DNA of 32,620 nucleotides from Burkholderiaceae bacterium (GTDB lineage Bacteria > Pseudomonadota > Gammaproteobacteria > Burkholderiales > Burkholderiaceae), in contig CANGEC010000004.1 in assembly GCA_947452625.1 (NCBI GenBank), positions 1 through 32,620 of the forward strand. Direction: 5' to 3'. A model generated the notes under the pieces. It ran no database searches. It worked only from the letters and a program-made list of their open reading frames with translations, and was not told the origin of the DNA. Position numbers and translations under genes: made by a program. Of this stretch, positions 11,719 to 22,047 are shown piece by piece; the stretch's first letter is position 1; every line of letters begins with the position of its first letter.

Positions 11719-13059
11719 ATGGAATTTGAAATGTTAGATCAAGAAACAGCCGGGAAGACCATTATTAAAGTGGTTGGTGTCGGTGGCGCAGGCGGCAATG
11801 CCGTTCAGCACATGATCCGTCGTGGAGTTAATGGCGTAGAGTTTATTTGCATGAACACCGATGCTGGCGCTTTACAGCGTTCAGAGGCATCTGTGAATTT
11901 GCAACTAGGCTCTAGCGGACTCGGTGCTGGCGCAAAACCAGAAATTGGCGCGGCTTCTGCAGAGGAGGCTCGTGCGCGCATTGCCGATGCATTACAAGGC
12001 GCTCATATGGTCTTTATTACAGCAGGTATGGGCGGCGGTACAGGTACGGGTGCAGCCCCGGTTGTTGCACAAGTGGCTAAAGAAATGGGGATCTTGACAG
12101 TTGGCGTGATCAGTAAACCATTTGACTTTGAGGGCGTGAAGCGTTTGAAGGTTGCTGAGAATGGTGCCGCAGAATTAGAAAGCTATGTGGACTCATTGAT
12201 TGTGGTGCTCAATGAAAAACTCTTTGAAGTGATGGGTGAGGATGCTGAGTTTGATAAAGCCTTCGCCTGCGCTGACGATGTTTTACACAATGCAGTTTCC
12301 GGTATTGCGGAAATTATTAATGTTCAGGGTTTGATTAACGTTGACTTTGAAGACGTGAAGACAGTCATGGGCGAGCAAGGTAAAGCCATGATGGGAACGG
12401 CTACTGTATCTGGAATGGACCGCGCTCGTTTAGCAGCAGAAGCTGCTGTAGCCTCTCCGTTGCTTGAGGGTGTTGATTTGTCTGGCGCACGTGGTGTTTT
12501 GGTCAACATTACTGCTAGCCGTTCATTGAAGTTGTCTGAAACTCGCGAAGTAATGGCAGCCATTCGTGGTTATGCCGCTGATGATGCAACAGTGATCTTC
12601 GGTACGGTGTACGACGACAGCTTGGGCGATGCCTTGCGTGTTACCGTAGTGGCAACCGGTTTGAATAATCCGCAAGCACGTCAAAGCAGTCAACCAGAGG
12701 TGGTTTGGAGGCAGGCTACTGGTACGCATGATGCAATGCCAACCATGGCAGATCTCAATAGCTTCGCGCCAGCGAGTGCCTCTGCTGCAATGAGCAAAGT
12801 TGGTTTGGATTCTGCGTTGAGCGCAAGTGCGGGAATGGCATTAACTGGTTCAGGTAGTGCGCCAGTCTTGGCCAATCAGTCTGCTCCAAGCGGGGTTGAT
12901 TACAGTCAGTATGACTTACCAAGAGTGTTCCGTAGCTCGCGTGAGGCTGCTCCAACCCCTACATTGGGTGCAGATAGCTCTCCACAAGCAAAGACAATGT
13001 TGGATAAAGGGGCTGATTACTACGAAATCCCCGCTTTTTTGCGTAAGCAAGCAGACTAA
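11719..13059 (+). CDS. ftsZ: Cell division protein FtsZ
   Basis: Tubulin-like GTPase: [31 protein letters not shown]-terminal [12 protein letters not shown] peptide; strong Shine-Dalgarno TAGGAGGG at 11708-11715. Confidence 0.98.
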   Translation: MEFEMLDQETAGKTIIKVVGVGGAGGNAVQHMIRRGVNGVEFICMNTDAGALQRSEASVNLQLGSSGLGAGAKPEIGAASAEEARARIADALQGAHMVFITAGMGGGTGTGAAPVVAQVAKEMGILTVGVISKPFDFEGVKRLKVAENGAAELESYVDSLIVVLNEKLFEVMGEDAEFDKAFACADDVLHNAVSGIAEIINVQGLINVDFEDVKTVMGEQGKAMMGTATVSGMDRARLAAEAAVASPLLEGVDLSGARGVLVNITASRSLKLSETREVMAAIRGYAADDATVIFGTVYDDSLGDALRVTVVATGLNNPQARQSSQPEVVWRQATGTHDAMPTMADLNSFAPASASAAMSKVGLDSALSASAGMALTGSGSAPVLANQSAPSGVDYSQYDLPRVFRSSREAAPTPTLGADSSPQAKTMLDKGADYYEIPAFLRKQAD

Positions 13060-13079
13060 TACACTGCTCAATACAATAG

Positions 13080-13157
13080 ATAGTTGCAAAATGCCAGCGC
13101 GGCGCCCCTCCGGACGACGAATCCCGCGCTAGCGTTGGCATACTTACCTACAACTAT
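13080..13157. repeat. Nested inverted repeat, possible structured 5'UTR element or small RNA
   Basis: Outer arms ATAGTTG (13080-13086)/CAACTAT (13151-13157); inner arms ATGCCAGCGC (13091-13100)/GCGTTGGCAT (13132-13141, one G-T pair); alternative inner pairing AGCGCGG/CCGCGCT. Lies in the ftsZ-peroxiredoxin gap. Confidence 0.55.
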
Positions 13158-13172
13158 TCCATTGGAGATCTT

Positions 13173-13673
13173 ATGATTGCAGTCGGACAAAAATTACCAA
13201 ACGCTACGCTCTATGAGTTTTTTGATGAAGCTACTGAGGGTTGCGCTGTTGGACCAAATGCTTTCGAAGTAGAAAAAGAAGTTGCTGGCAAGAAGATTGT
13301 CATTTTTGCATTGCCTGGCGCGTTTACGCCAACCTGTTCAGCAAAGCACGTACCCGGATATCTTGAGCACTTTGATGCAATCAAAGCTAAAGGTGTTGAT
13401 GAGATTTGGTGCGTTTCTGTTAACGATCCATTTGTGATGGGTGCCTGGGGCCGCGATCTTAAGGTCGGCAAAAAAGTGCGCATGCTAGGTGACGGTAGTG
13501 GAGATTTCACAAAAAAACTCGGCATGGAGTTTGATTTAAGTGCTCGCGGTTTGGGTGTGCGTTCACAGCGCTATGCCATGATTGTTGACAATGGTGTTGT
13601 GAAAACTTTGGATCTTGAAGGTCCTGGTAAGTTTGAAGTGAGCGATGCCGCTTCAATCTTGAAAAAGCTGTAA
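13173..13673 (+). CDS. Peroxiredoxin (Prx5-like, AhpC/TSA superfamily)
   Basis: 166 aa; FALPGAFTPTCSAKHVPGYLEH contains the peroxidatic Cys motif; WCVSVNDPFVMGAWG. Confidence 0.93.
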   Translation: MIAVGQKLPNATLYEFFDEATEGCAVGPNAFEVEKEVAGKKIVIFALPGAFTPTCSAKHVPGYLEHFDAIKAKGVDEIWCVSVNDPFVMGAWGRDLKVGKKVRMLGDGSGDFTKKLGMEFDLSARGLGVRSQRYAMIVDNGVVKTLDLEGPGKFEVSDAASILKKL

Positions 13674-13699
13674 TTAAGTTACCTGAGTTTATTTAGCCA

Positions 13700-14614
13700 A
13701 TGATGAAGCAACGCACAATCGCCACCCCCGTGAAGACGGTGGGGATTGGCTTGCACTCGGGTAGTAAGGTAACGATTACTATTAAACCTGCCCCGGTAAA
13801 TTCGGGAGTTCAGTTTGTTCGGGTTGATACGCCGGACCAGTCTGTTGTTCCAGCTACAGCCCTAGCGGTTTGCGATACCCGCTTAGCTTCGGTTATTCAA
13901 AAAGATGGTGTGCGCGTATCAACAGTTGAGCATTTACTCTCGGCTTGTGCTGGCCTAGGCTTAGATAATTTATTAATTGAATTAGATGGTGAAGAAGTAC
14001 CCATCATGGATGGTAGTGCCGCCTCTTTTTTATTCTTAATTGAGTCTGCTGGAATTGCTGAGCAAGAAGCGCCACGTCAATTTTTGGTGATCAAAAAAGT
14101 GGTTGAGGTTCGCGAGGGTGACAAGTTGGCGCGGCTAGAGCCCTTCTTCGGGTTTAAGTTGGATTTCACAATCGACTTTAAACATCCCGCAGTGGATAAA
14201 ACTGGGCAACGTTTTGTAGTTGACTTTGCTGAGCACGCCTATCGTAGTGAAATTGGTCGTGCCCGCACTTTTGGTTTTGCTCATGAAGTAGAGGCGTTGC
14301 GCGAGATGGGTTTGGCGCGCGGTGGAAGTTTAGACAACGCGATTGTGTTAGATGAGCATCGCATCCTAAATAACGAGGAACTGCGTTATGAGGATGAGTT
14401 CGTGCGTCATAAGATTCTCGATGCAATTGGCGATTTGTATTTGATTGGCCATCCGATTGTTGGTGCCTATATTGCTGAAAAATCAGGCCATGCCTTAAAT
14501 AATGCGCTGTTACGTAAGCTCTTGGAGGATCCGAGCGCTTACGAAATTAGCACTTTTTCAGAAAATAAAGCCCCTCAGGCCTACTCTCAAGAAAATCAAC
14601 CCCTCTTTTTTTGA
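13700..14614 (+). CDS. lpxC: UDP-3-O-acyl-N-acetylglucosamine deacetylase LpxC
   Basis: [99 protein letters not shown]. Start could be ATG 13700 or 13703. Confidence 0.97.
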   Translation: MMKQRTIATPVKTVGIGLHSGSKVTITIKPAPVNSGVQFVRVDTPDQSVVPATALAVCDTRLASVIQKDGVRVSTVEHLLSACAGLGLDNLLIELDGEEVPIMDGSAASFLFLIESAGIAEQEAPRQFLVIKKVVEVREGDKLARLEPFFGFKLDFTIDFKHPAVDKTGQRFVVDFAEHAYRSEIGRARTFGFAHEVEALREMGLARGGSLDNAIVLDEHRILNNEELRYEDEFVRHKILDAIGDLYLIGHPIVGAYIAEKSGHALNNALLRKLLEDPSAYEISTFSENKAPQAYSQENQPLFF

Positions 14615-14625
14615 GGCTTCTGTAA

Positions 14626-15126
14626 TTACCGAGTTTTGCTCTGGAGTAGCCGTTCAACGGCTTTTCTGAGCTCTGAATCCCCAGGTAGTTTTTCTAATAA
14701 GTCCTGCCAAGAGGATCTGGCTACAGCATTTAACCCTCGTGGTTTAGAGGTTTTTTCGCTATCTCTCGCCGGGACATCCCACGAAGAAGTCGCAGGTTTT
14801 AAGCGCACCTTAATACCGTTGCAGGGATAGCCTCTTTTCCTTAACTCATTGATTAGACTGGGTAAAATTTGTTGAAGACGGCTAGCGATGCTGGCGCTTC
14901 CAACCAGTAAAAAGAGTTCATTCTGGCCTTGAGAACGCCAACCAGCCTCGATTTTGGAGTCTAAATGGCCTAGATCAAGTTCGTTAAGGGCCAGCTGAAG
15001 AGTGGCCTTGAGTTTGGCTAAATCCTCTGTTTTGGCCAAAATTCCACCGAGTCCTTCGGAGTCTCGTAGGTAATCGAGCCATTCATGGGCTACGTGATTG
15101 CGGGAGGATTTAGGGGCAAAGTTCAT
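14626..15126 (-). CDS. DUF721 / DciA-like protein
   Basis: Small basic protein with the DUF721-type region (LFLLVGSASIASRLQQILPSLINELRKRGYPCNGIKVRLKP); position between lpxC and secA fits this family in Burkholderiales. ORF track starts at TTG 15174; ATG 15126 (MNFAPKSS) is preferred. Confidence 0.7.
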   Translation of the reverse strand: MNFAPKSSRNHVAHEWLDYLRDSEGLGGILAKTEDLAKLKATLQLALNELDLGHLDSKIEAGWRSQGQNELFLLVGSASIASRLQQILPSLINELRKRGYPCNGIKVRLKPATSSWDVPARDSEKTSKPRGLNAVARSSWQDLLEKLPGDSELRKAVERLLQSKTR

Positions 15127-15180
15127 TAAAAATAAGGGTGCGGGTGATAAACTCAAGGACTTAATTTTCTTCAATATCCC

Positions 15181-17952
15181 ATGGTAATCGGTCTTCTTAA
15201 AACCCTGGTCGGCAGTCGTAACGACCGCCTCTTAAAACAGTATCGCAAAGTCGTTGCCAAGGTTAGCGCTTTTGAAGCTACCCTGCAGGCTTTGGATGAT
15301 GCCGCCCTTCAAGCGAAAACCGCAGAATTTAAGTCGCGCTTAAATGCGGGTGAGGCTTTGGACGATATCGCTCCCGAGGCATTCGCCGTTGTGCGTGAAG
15401 CTAGTGCGCGTGTCATGAAGATGCGCCATTTTGACGCTCAGATTATGGGCGGCCTTGCCTTGCATCAGGGAAAAATTGCGGAAATGGGCACTGGCGAAGG
15501 TAAAACGTTGACGGCCACGCTCCCAGTCTATTTAAATGCTTTAACTGGTAAAGGTGTTCATGTTGTCACTGTGAACGATTACTTAGCTCAGCGTGATGCT
15601 GAGTGGATGTCGAAGCTATACAACTTCTTAGGCATGCAGGTTGGTGTGAATCTCTCGCAGATGGATCACACCACCAAACAGCAAGCCTATGCCGCAGATA
15701 TTACTTACGGCACCAATAACGAATTTGGTTTTGACTACTTACGCGATAACATGGTGCAGGATCTAGGTCAGCGAGTACAGCGCGGCTTAGCTTATGCCAT
15801 TGTTGACGAGGTCGATTCTATTTTGATTGATGAGGCTCGTACACCATTAATTATTTCTGGGCAGGCCGAAGATCATACGGATCTGTACATCAAAATCAAT
15901 GCGCTACCTTCGTATTTAGAGCGTCAAATTGGCGAAGAAAAAGCAGATGGCACTGGTGTTGAGAAGCCGGGCGATTACTGGGTGGATGAAAAGTCACAGC
16001 AGGTGTACTTAACTGAGCAAGGCCACGATAAGGCCGAGACTGTTTTAGTGCAGCTGGGGGCTTTAAATGATGGCGACTCTTTATATGCGCCCCAGAATAT
16101 TACGTTGATGCATCACGTGTATGCCGCTTTGCGGGCACATTCTTTGTATCACCGTGACCAACACTATGTTGTGCAAAACAAAGAAGTCATCATCGTTGAT
16201 GAATTTACTGGTCGATTGATGCAAGGTCGCCGTTGGTCAGATGGTTTGCATCAGGCGGTAGAGGCTAAAGAAGGTGTGCCGATTCAGAATGAGAATCAAA
16301 CCTTAGCAACGATTACTTTCCAGAATTATTTCCGGATGTACGGCAAGTTGGCCGGTATGACGGGAACTGCTGATACTGAAGCATACGAGTTCAAGGAAAT
16401 TTACAACCTAGAAACGGTTGTCATTCCGCCAAATCGCATTAGCCAAAGAAAAGATCGCCAAGATCAAATTTATAAGTCTTCACGCGAACGCTATGATGCG
16501 GTGATTAAAGACATTGAAGATTGCTATCAGCGCGGTCAACCGGTATTGGTTGGTACAACTTCGATTGAAAACTCAGAATTAATCTCTGGCTTATTGGATA
16601 AGCGTCAATTGCCTCATCAAGTGCTGAATGCAAAACAGCATGCCCGTGAGGCCGAAATTATTGCGCAAGCTGGTCGCCCCAAGATGATTACGATCGCTAC
16701 CAATATGGCTGGTCGCGGGACCGACATTGTCTTGGGTGGAAATGTAGGCAAGCAATCTTCCTTGATTGAAGCTGATGAGTCGCTTGCAGCTGATGAGAAG
16801 GCTGCCAAGATTAAAACTTTGCAAGATGAGTGGCAAGGACTGCATGATCAAGTATTAGCGGCTGGTGGTTTACATATTATCGGTACTGAGCGACATGAAA
16901 GTCGGCGGATTGATAATCAGTTAAGAGGTCGTTCTGGTCGTCAGGGTGATCCGGGATCTTCGCGCTTCTATCTTTCTCTGGATGACCCGCTGTTGCGTAT
17001 TTTTGCTGGTGATCGTCTACGTGCTGTCATGGAGCGTCTGAAGATGCCTGATGGCGAGCCGATTGAAGCTGGCATGGTGACGCGCTCTATTGAGTCTGCT
17101 CAGCGTAAGGTTGAAGGCCGTAACTTTGATATTCGTAAACAGTTATTGGAATATGACGATGTTGCGAACGATCAACGCAAAGAAACATATCGCCTTAGAA
17201 ATGAGGTTCTTGAAAGTCAGGATGTCGGAGAGTTAATTGCGAATTTGCGTGAAGATGTCTTGCGCACTATTTGCGGTTTATATGTGCCCGCTGAATCGAT
17301 GGAAGAGCAATGGGATCTCGTTGGCCTAGAAAATGCCTTGGCCAGTGATTGGGGTTTAACAGTTGATCTGAAGTCTTGGGTTGAGAGTGCCGAGTCTGTA
17401 GATGATTCTGAAATCGTGGAACGTGTTTTGCAGGCTGCTAAAGAATCTTACGACGCTAAGGTGGAATTATCTGGGCGAGAGTCTTTTGCAGGGTTTGAGC
17501 GTTCAGTCTTGCTCTATAGTCTAGATAGTCATTGGCGTGAGCATTTGGCTGCATTAGATCATTTACGTCAAGGCATTCATTTGCGCGGCTATGCCCAGAA
17601 AGATCCCAAGCAAGAATATCGCCGTGAAGCATTTGAGCTTTATGGTGAACTCTTGAATGTGATCAAGAATGATGTTGTGAAGAGCATCATGACAGTACAG
17701 ATTCGCAGCGCTTCGGAGCTTGATCAAGCTTCCGAGGCAATGAATGAAGATATCGCGAAGCTGACTGATGTGCAGTATCAACATGCCCAAGCCGATCAAG
17801 AGGTGGGCGGTGCGGCTGGTGAGCGTGATGTCGTTGCTGATGTTGCCCCTACTCCCGTCCCGTTGCGTGCTGGTCCAAAGGTTGGGCGCAATGACCCTTG
17901 TCCTTGCGGTAGCGGTAAGAAATATAAAAATTGTTGTGGCGCATTGACCTAA
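15181..17952 (+). CDS. secA: Preprotein translocase ATPase subunit SecA
   Basis: 923 aa; [68 protein letters not shown], and C-terminal zinc-binding [14 protein letters not shown]. Confidence 0.98.
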   Translation: MVIGLLKTLVGSRNDRLLKQYRKVVAKVSAFEATLQALDDAALQAKTAEFKSRLNAGEALDDIAPEAFAVVREASARVMKMRHFDAQIMGGLALHQGKIAEMGTGEGKTLTATLPVYLNALTGKGVHVVTVNDYLAQRDAEWMSKLYNFLGMQVGVNLSQMDHTTKQQAYAADITYGTNNEFGFDYLRDNMVQDLGQRVQRGLAYAIVDEVDSILIDEARTPLIISGQAEDHTDLYIKINALPSYLERQIGEEKADGTGVEKPGDYWVDEKSQQVYLTEQGHDKAETVLVQLGALNDGDSLYAPQNITLMHHVYAALRAHSLYHRDQHYVVQNKEVIIVDEFTGRLMQGRRWSDGLHQAVEAKEGVPIQNENQTLATITFQNYFRMYGKLAGMTGTADTEAYEFKEIYNLETVVIPPNRISQRKDRQDQIYKSSRERYDAVIKDIEDCYQRGQPVLVGTTSIENSELISGLLDKRQLPHQVLNAKQHAREAEIIAQAGRPKMITIATNMAGRGTDIVLGGNVGKQSSLIEADESLAADEKAAKIKTLQDEWQGLHDQVLAAGGLHIIGTERHESRRIDNQLRGRSGRQGDPGSSRFYLSLDDPLLRIFAGDRLRAVMERLKMPDGEPIEAGMVTRSIESAQRKVEGRNFDIRKQLLEYDDVANDQRKETYRLRNEVLESQDVGELIANLREDVLRTICGLYVPAESMEEQWDLVGLENALASDWGLTVDLKSWVESAESVDDSEIVERVLQAAKESYDAKVELSGRESFAGFERSVLLYSLDSHWREHLAALDHLRQGIHLRGYAQKDPKQEYRREAFELYGELLNVIKNDVVKSIMTVQIRSASELDQASEAMNEDIAKLTDVQYQHAQADQEVGGAAGERDVVADVAPTPVPLRAGPKVGRNDPCPCGSGKKYKNCCGALT

Positions 17953-17976
17953 TTTTTGCACTAATGTAATGAACTT

Positions 17977-18009
17977 AAATGGCCCGAATACATTCGAGCC
18001 ATTTTTCTT
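17977..18009 (+). terminator. Rho-independent terminator downstream of secA
   Basis: AAATGGCCCGAA-TACA-TTCGAGCCATTT (12-bp stem with one mismatch) followed by TTTTTCTT-like tract. Confidence 0.85.
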
Positions 18010-18122
18010 GGTGGAATCCCTAGGGCTTAAATTCAGCGTAAATGTTCCATATCTGTCATTATTTGTAACTGATAAAACAATTTGTTTTCATTCCCATTCT
18101 TTCAATTTATTAAGGGGGCGTT

Positions 18123-18581
18123 ATGGCCGTATCTTTCACTCTGAATGGCAAAGTGGTTAATTTTGAGGGGGATCCAGAAACCCAAATCCTTTGGGTTCTA
18201 CGAGATCACTTAGATGTCACCAGTCCTAAGTATGGCTGTGGTGCTGGTCTATGTGGTGCCTGTACTGTGCATCTTGAGGGCGCAGCAATTCGCTCCTGCT
18301 CAACTCCTGTTTCAGCTGCTGCTGGAAAAAAAGTGACTACGCTTGAGGGTCTCTCAGACAAAGTCGGCAAGGCTTTGGCTGACGCTTGGATTGAATTTGA
18401 TGTTCCCCAGTGTGGTTATTGCCAAACAGGGCAAATGATGTCTGCCGCAGATTTGCTGGCAAAGAAAAAACAGCCTAGTAGCGATGATATTAAAAACGCC
18501 ATGAGCGGAAATATCTGTCGCTGTGGAACCTATTCCCGTATAGAAAAAGCAGTCAAACGCGCTGCCGATAAATTGGCTTAA
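18123..18581 (+). CDS. iorA: (2Fe-2S)-binding small subunit of a molybdenum hydroxylase (isoquinoline 1-oxidoreductase alpha-like)
   Basis: 152 aa; two [2Fe-2S] motifs, YGCGAGLCGACTVHLEGAAIRSC and CGYCQTGQMM...GNICRCGTYSRIEKAV; RBS AAGGGGG upstream. Confidence 0.88.
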   Translation: MAVSFTLNGKVVNFEGDPETQILWVLRDHLDVTSPKYGCGAGLCGACTVHLEGAAIRSCSTPVSAAAGKKVTTLEGLSDKVGKALADAWIEFDVPQCGYCQTGQMMSAADLLAKKKQPSSDDIKNAMSGNICRCGTYSRIEKAVKRAADKLA

Positions 18582-18594
18582 GAGGGATATATAG

Positions 18595-20718
18595 ATGAAA
18601 AATAATTCTTTACCAAATCAAGGTCGTCGCCAGTTTCTGCAGCAGGGCGCAGCAGCCACAGGAGCCTTTGTAATTGGCATGCACCTGCCATTGTCTAGTC
18701 AAGCTGCGACAGAAGGCGGTAATCGATCGGCATTGGCAAATGCCTGGATCCAAATCACGCCCAATAATCAAATTACCTTAATCTGCGCGCGCTCAGAAAT
18801 GGGTCAGGACGTCTACACCTCCTTGCCTGCTTTGCTCGCTGAGGAATTGAATTTGCCTTTATCAATGATTAAGGTAGAGATTGCAGGTGTTGCGCCGGTA
18901 TATATCAATGCGATGTTGGGCGGCCAAATTACTGGGGGCTCTACTTCAGTACGTGAAGCATTTGATAAGTTGCGTACGGCTGGGGCTGCTACGCGCTCTG
19001 TCTTGGTTCAAGCGGCAGCACAGAAGTGGAATGTAGCGGCGGCTGACTGTAAGGCAATGAATGGCAAGGTGGTTCACGCGAGCGGTAAGTCTGCGACCTA
19101 TGGTGAATTGGCTGTAGATGCTGCAAAGCTGCCGTTACCGGAAAAACCAACCCTAAAATCACCAGCAAATTTCATGGTGATTGGCAAAGAGAGTATGCGC
19201 CGCTTAGATACGCCAGTGAAGGTGGCTGGTAAAGCGGTGTATGGCATCGATGTGAAGATTCCCGGTATGGCGATTGCTTCTCTAGCCCAATGTCCGGTAA
19301 TTGGTGGCACCCCAATATCCTTTGATGCATCAGGAGCTATGAAGGTTTCTGGCGTGATCAAGGTGGTTCAGATTTCTGATGGCGTGGCCGTATTGGCAAA
19401 GGATTTCTACGCTGCACGCAAAGGTAGGGATGCGCTAAAGATTACTTGGAACGAAGGTCCTAACGCAAACTTAAATAATGCAGTTGTCCGCAAGTCCCTA
19501 GAAGATGGCCTCTCTCAAAAGGGGGCGGTTATCAAAACAGTCGGTGACACGAGCGCTACCGTGCCAAATGGTAAGGCTATAAGCGCGCAATATTTCTTGC
19601 CGTATTTGGCGCACTCCACAATGGAGCCAGTCAATTGCTCGGCCGATGTTTCTAATGGCAAATGCAGAATTATTGGACCAATTCAATTCCAGCAGGGTGG
19701 ACAGGCTGTTGCGGCTGTAGCTGCAGGCGTTAAGCCTGAGGATGTCACGATAGAAACGACCTTCTTGGGTGGTGGATTTGGGCGTAAATTAGAGCTCGAC
19801 TTTATCCGTCAGGCTGCTGAAATTTCTAAGGCGGCTGGCATGCCAGTCAAGATGCTGTGGACCAAAGAAGACGACATCACCCATGACTTCTATCGTCCAA
19901 TGAGTATTCATCGCGTCGAGGGCGTTTTGGGTGCCAATGGTCAATTGGCAACTATGAAGGCCAAAATGGTTTCCCAGTCGATAACCGCGCGCGCTTTCCC
20001 TGGCTTTGTGAAGGATGGTTTTGATCCCTTTATGGTTGAAGGCTCCAACAACATTACTTACGAAATTCCGAATTTAGAAATCACCAACGTAATTACGGAT
20101 ACGGGACTTCGTGTGGGTTATTGGCGTTCAGTTAGCAATGCACTCAATGCGTTTGCTATCGAGAGTTTTGTCGATGAGGCTGCAAAAGCTGCCGGTAAGG
20201 ACCCTGTAGCTTATCGTCTGGCATCCTTGAGCAAGCACCCAAGAGCAAAAGCCGTGCTGGAGACGGCCGTCAAGAAGTCGGGTTATGTTGCCGGTAGCAA
20301 GCGCTTTGGCGTTGCTCAAATGGAGTGTTATGACACCTATTCCGCTTGCATCTTGGAGCTTGATACTGCCGCTCCTGATACGAAGGTAAAGAAGATTACC
20401 TTTGTGTCGGATTGCGGTATTGCGGTTCACCCAGATCAAGCAAGAGCCCAATTAATGGGTGGCGTGATTTATGGTTTAAGCGCTGCTTTGGGGAATTTCA
20501 TCACGATTGAAAATGGGCGCGTTCAGCAAAACAACTTCAATAATTACCCAAGCCTGCGTCAAAATCAGGTGCCCAATATTGAGGTGCATCTCATTCCTAG
20601 CCAGGAAAAGCCCGGTGGCTTGGGTGAGGTTGGAGTGCCTTTGGTGGCGCCGGCCTTGGCTAATGCAATTGCAGCAGCCACTGGTAAGCGCATTCGAGAG
20701 TTACCAGTAAAAGCCTAG
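18595..20718 (+). CDS. iorB: Molybdopterin-binding large subunit (isoquinoline 1-oxidoreductase beta-like / xanthine dehydrogenase family)
   Basis: 707 aa; Tat-like leader GRRQFLQQGAAATGAFVIG; TFLGGGFGRKLELDFI; C-terminal GGLGEVGVPLVAPALANAIAAATGKRIRELPV with the family Glu; directly after iorA. Confidence 0.88.
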   Translation: MKNNSLPNQGRRQFLQQGAAATGAFVIGMHLPLSSQAATEGGNRSALANAWIQITPNNQITLICARSEMGQDVYTSLPALLAEELNLPLSMIKVEIAGVAPVYINAMLGGQITGGSTSVREAFDKLRTAGAATRSVLVQAAAQKWNVAAADCKAMNGKVVHASGKSATYGELAVDAAKLPLPEKPTLKSPANFMVIGKESMRRLDTPVKVAGKAVYGIDVKIPGMAIASLAQCPVIGGTPISFDASGAMKVSGVIKVVQISDGVAVLAKDFYAARKGRDALKITWNEGPNANLNNAVVRKSLEDGLSQKGAVIKTVGDTSATVPNGKAISAQYFLPYLAHSTMEPVNCSADVSNGKCRIIGPIQFQQGGQAVAAVAAGVKPEDVTIETTFLGGGFGRKLELDFIRQAAEISKAAGMPVKMLWTKEDDITHDFYRPMSIHRVEGVLGANGQLATMKAKMVSQSITARAFPGFVKDGFDPFMVEGSNNITYEIPNLEITNVITDTGLRVGYWRSVSNALNAFAIESFVDEAAKAAGKDPVAYRLASLSKHPRAKAVLETAVKKSGYVAGSKRFGVAQMECYDTYSACILELDTAAPDTKVKKITFVSDCGIAVHPDQARAQLMGGVIYGLSAALGNFITIENGRVQQNNFNNYPSLRQNQVPNIEVHLIPSQEKPGGLGEVGVPLVAPALANAIAAATGKRIRELPVKA

Positions 20719-20736
20719 TCAGGCCTTTTGGTAGAT

Positions 20737-20767
20737 AAAGCGCGCCACCGGTTGGCGCGCTTTGGTT
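20737..20767 (+). terminator. Rho-independent terminator downstream of iorB
   Basis: AAAGCGCGCCA-CCGGT-TGGCGCGCTTT, 11-bp perfect GC-rich stem followed by GGTTTTA. Confidence 0.82.
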
Positions 20768-20794
20768 TTACGCCTCATCTACAATTATCAGACT

Positions 20795-22030
20795 ATGACA
20801 GTTAATTTACCCCTCCCCCTGAAAGCCGATCTCAAGCCTGTTAAAGGTTTTGAGATGGGTATTGCCGAGGCTGGCATTAAGAAAGTCAATCGCAAAGATT
20901 TACTGGTAATGACTTTAGTGCCTGGCTCTCAAGTGGCTGGGGTCTTTACCTTGAATCGATTCTGCGCCGCCCCTGTGCAAGTTTGTCGTGAGCATTTAAC
21001 GCAAGCAGAAAGTAAAAGCGAGATTCGGGCCTTAGTTGTTAATACCGGAAATGCCAATGCGGGGACTGGCGAGCAAGGCATGAAAGATGCCTTGCGGACA
21101 TGTGAAGTCTTGGCAAAAGAGCTGGGCTTGCAATCTGAGCAGATCTTGCCGTTTTCTACTGGTGTGATTTTGGAACCTTTGCCGATTGAAAAAATTATTG
21201 CCGCTTTACCTAAAGCAGTGGCCAATTTAGGCGGCAACCACTGGTTGGATGCTGCTGAAGCGATCATGACTACGGATACTCAGCCTAAAGCAACGTCGAT
21301 GACCGTGCAGACGCCTGCAGGACCAGTGGTGATTACTGGTATTTGTAAGGGTGCTGGGATGATTCATCCGAATATGGCAACGATGTTGGGCTTTATTGCG
21401 ACTGATGCAGGCTTCGCACCAGGCTTATTGGCTGATTTGACACGCGAGGTGGCCGACCTTTCCTTTAACGCTATTACGATCGATGGCGATACATCGACCA
21501 ATGATTCATTCATCATTATGGCTACTAGCCAGTCTGGGGTTGAGATTAAGTCGGTGACCGATGCTAGTTATGTAAGCTTGCGTGAAGCCTTGATCGCTAT
21601 CGCCAGAAAATTGGCCCAAATGATTGTGCGCGATGGTGAAGGTGCAACTAAATTTATGACGATTGAAGTGGTTGGGGGTAAGACTACTGAAGAGTGCCGC
21701 TTAGTGGCTAAAGCAGTTGCTCACTCACCTTTGGTAAAAACCGCCTTCTTTGCGAGTGACCCAAATTTAGGGCGAATTTTGGCCGCTATTGGCTACGCCG
21801 GAATTACCGATCTTGATGTGAATCGAGTGCAGCTGTGGCTCGGAGATGTTTGGGTTGCTAAAGATGGGGGTCGTAACCCCAGCTATCAGGAGGTTGATGG
21901 CCAAAGGGTAATGAAAGAGGCCGAAATTACCGTGAAAATAGATTTGGGCCGTGGCTCTGCCTCACAAACGATGTGGACTTGTGATTTGTCACACGAATAC
22001 GTTTCCATCAATGCCGATTACCGCTCATAA
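20795..22030 (+). CDS. argJ: Bifunctional glutamate N-acetyltransferase / amino-acid acetyltransferase ArgJ
   Basis: [94 protein letters not shown]-track start at 20762 lies inside the iorB terminator; ATG 20795 (MTVNLPLPL) is preferred. Confidence 0.95.
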   Translation: MTVNLPLPLKADLKPVKGFEMGIAEAGIKKVNRKDLLVMTLVPGSQVAGVFTLNRFCAAPVQVCREHLTQAESKSEIRALVVNTGNANAGTGEQGMKDALRTCEVLAKELGLQSEQILPFSTGVILEPLPIEKIIAALPKAVANLGGNHWLDAAEAIMTTDTQPKATSMTVQTPAGPVVITGICKGAGMIHPNMATMLGFIATDAGFAPGLLADLTREVADLSFNAITIDGDTSTNDSFIIMATSQSGVEIKSVTDASYVSLREALIAIARKLAQMIVRDGEGATKFMTIEVVGGKTTEECRLVAKAVAHSPLVKTAFFASDPNLGRILAAIGYAGITDLDVNRVQLWLGDVWVAKDGGRNPSYQEVDGQRVMKEAEITVKIDLGRGSASQTMWTCDLSHEYVSINADYRS

Positions 22031-22047
22031 GAAAAATATCGAAGCCA

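Noticed and set aside
13173-13673. Peroxiredoxin gene inside the division cluster as a possible novel link
   Set aside because: A peroxiredoxin between ftsZ and lpxC is, to my knowledge, a common arrangement in Burkholderiales, so the gene itself is not unusual; only the upstream inverted repeat is reported.
14600-14640. Possible bidirectional terminator between lpxC and the DUF721 gene
   Set aside because: Only a short CCTC/GAGG pairing around a T-run at the lpxC end; stem too short to claim.
17969-18160. 63-aa ORF between secA and iorA
   Set aside because: It spans the secA terminator hairpin and overlaps the iorA start; no recognisable domain, no good RBS. Treated as chance.
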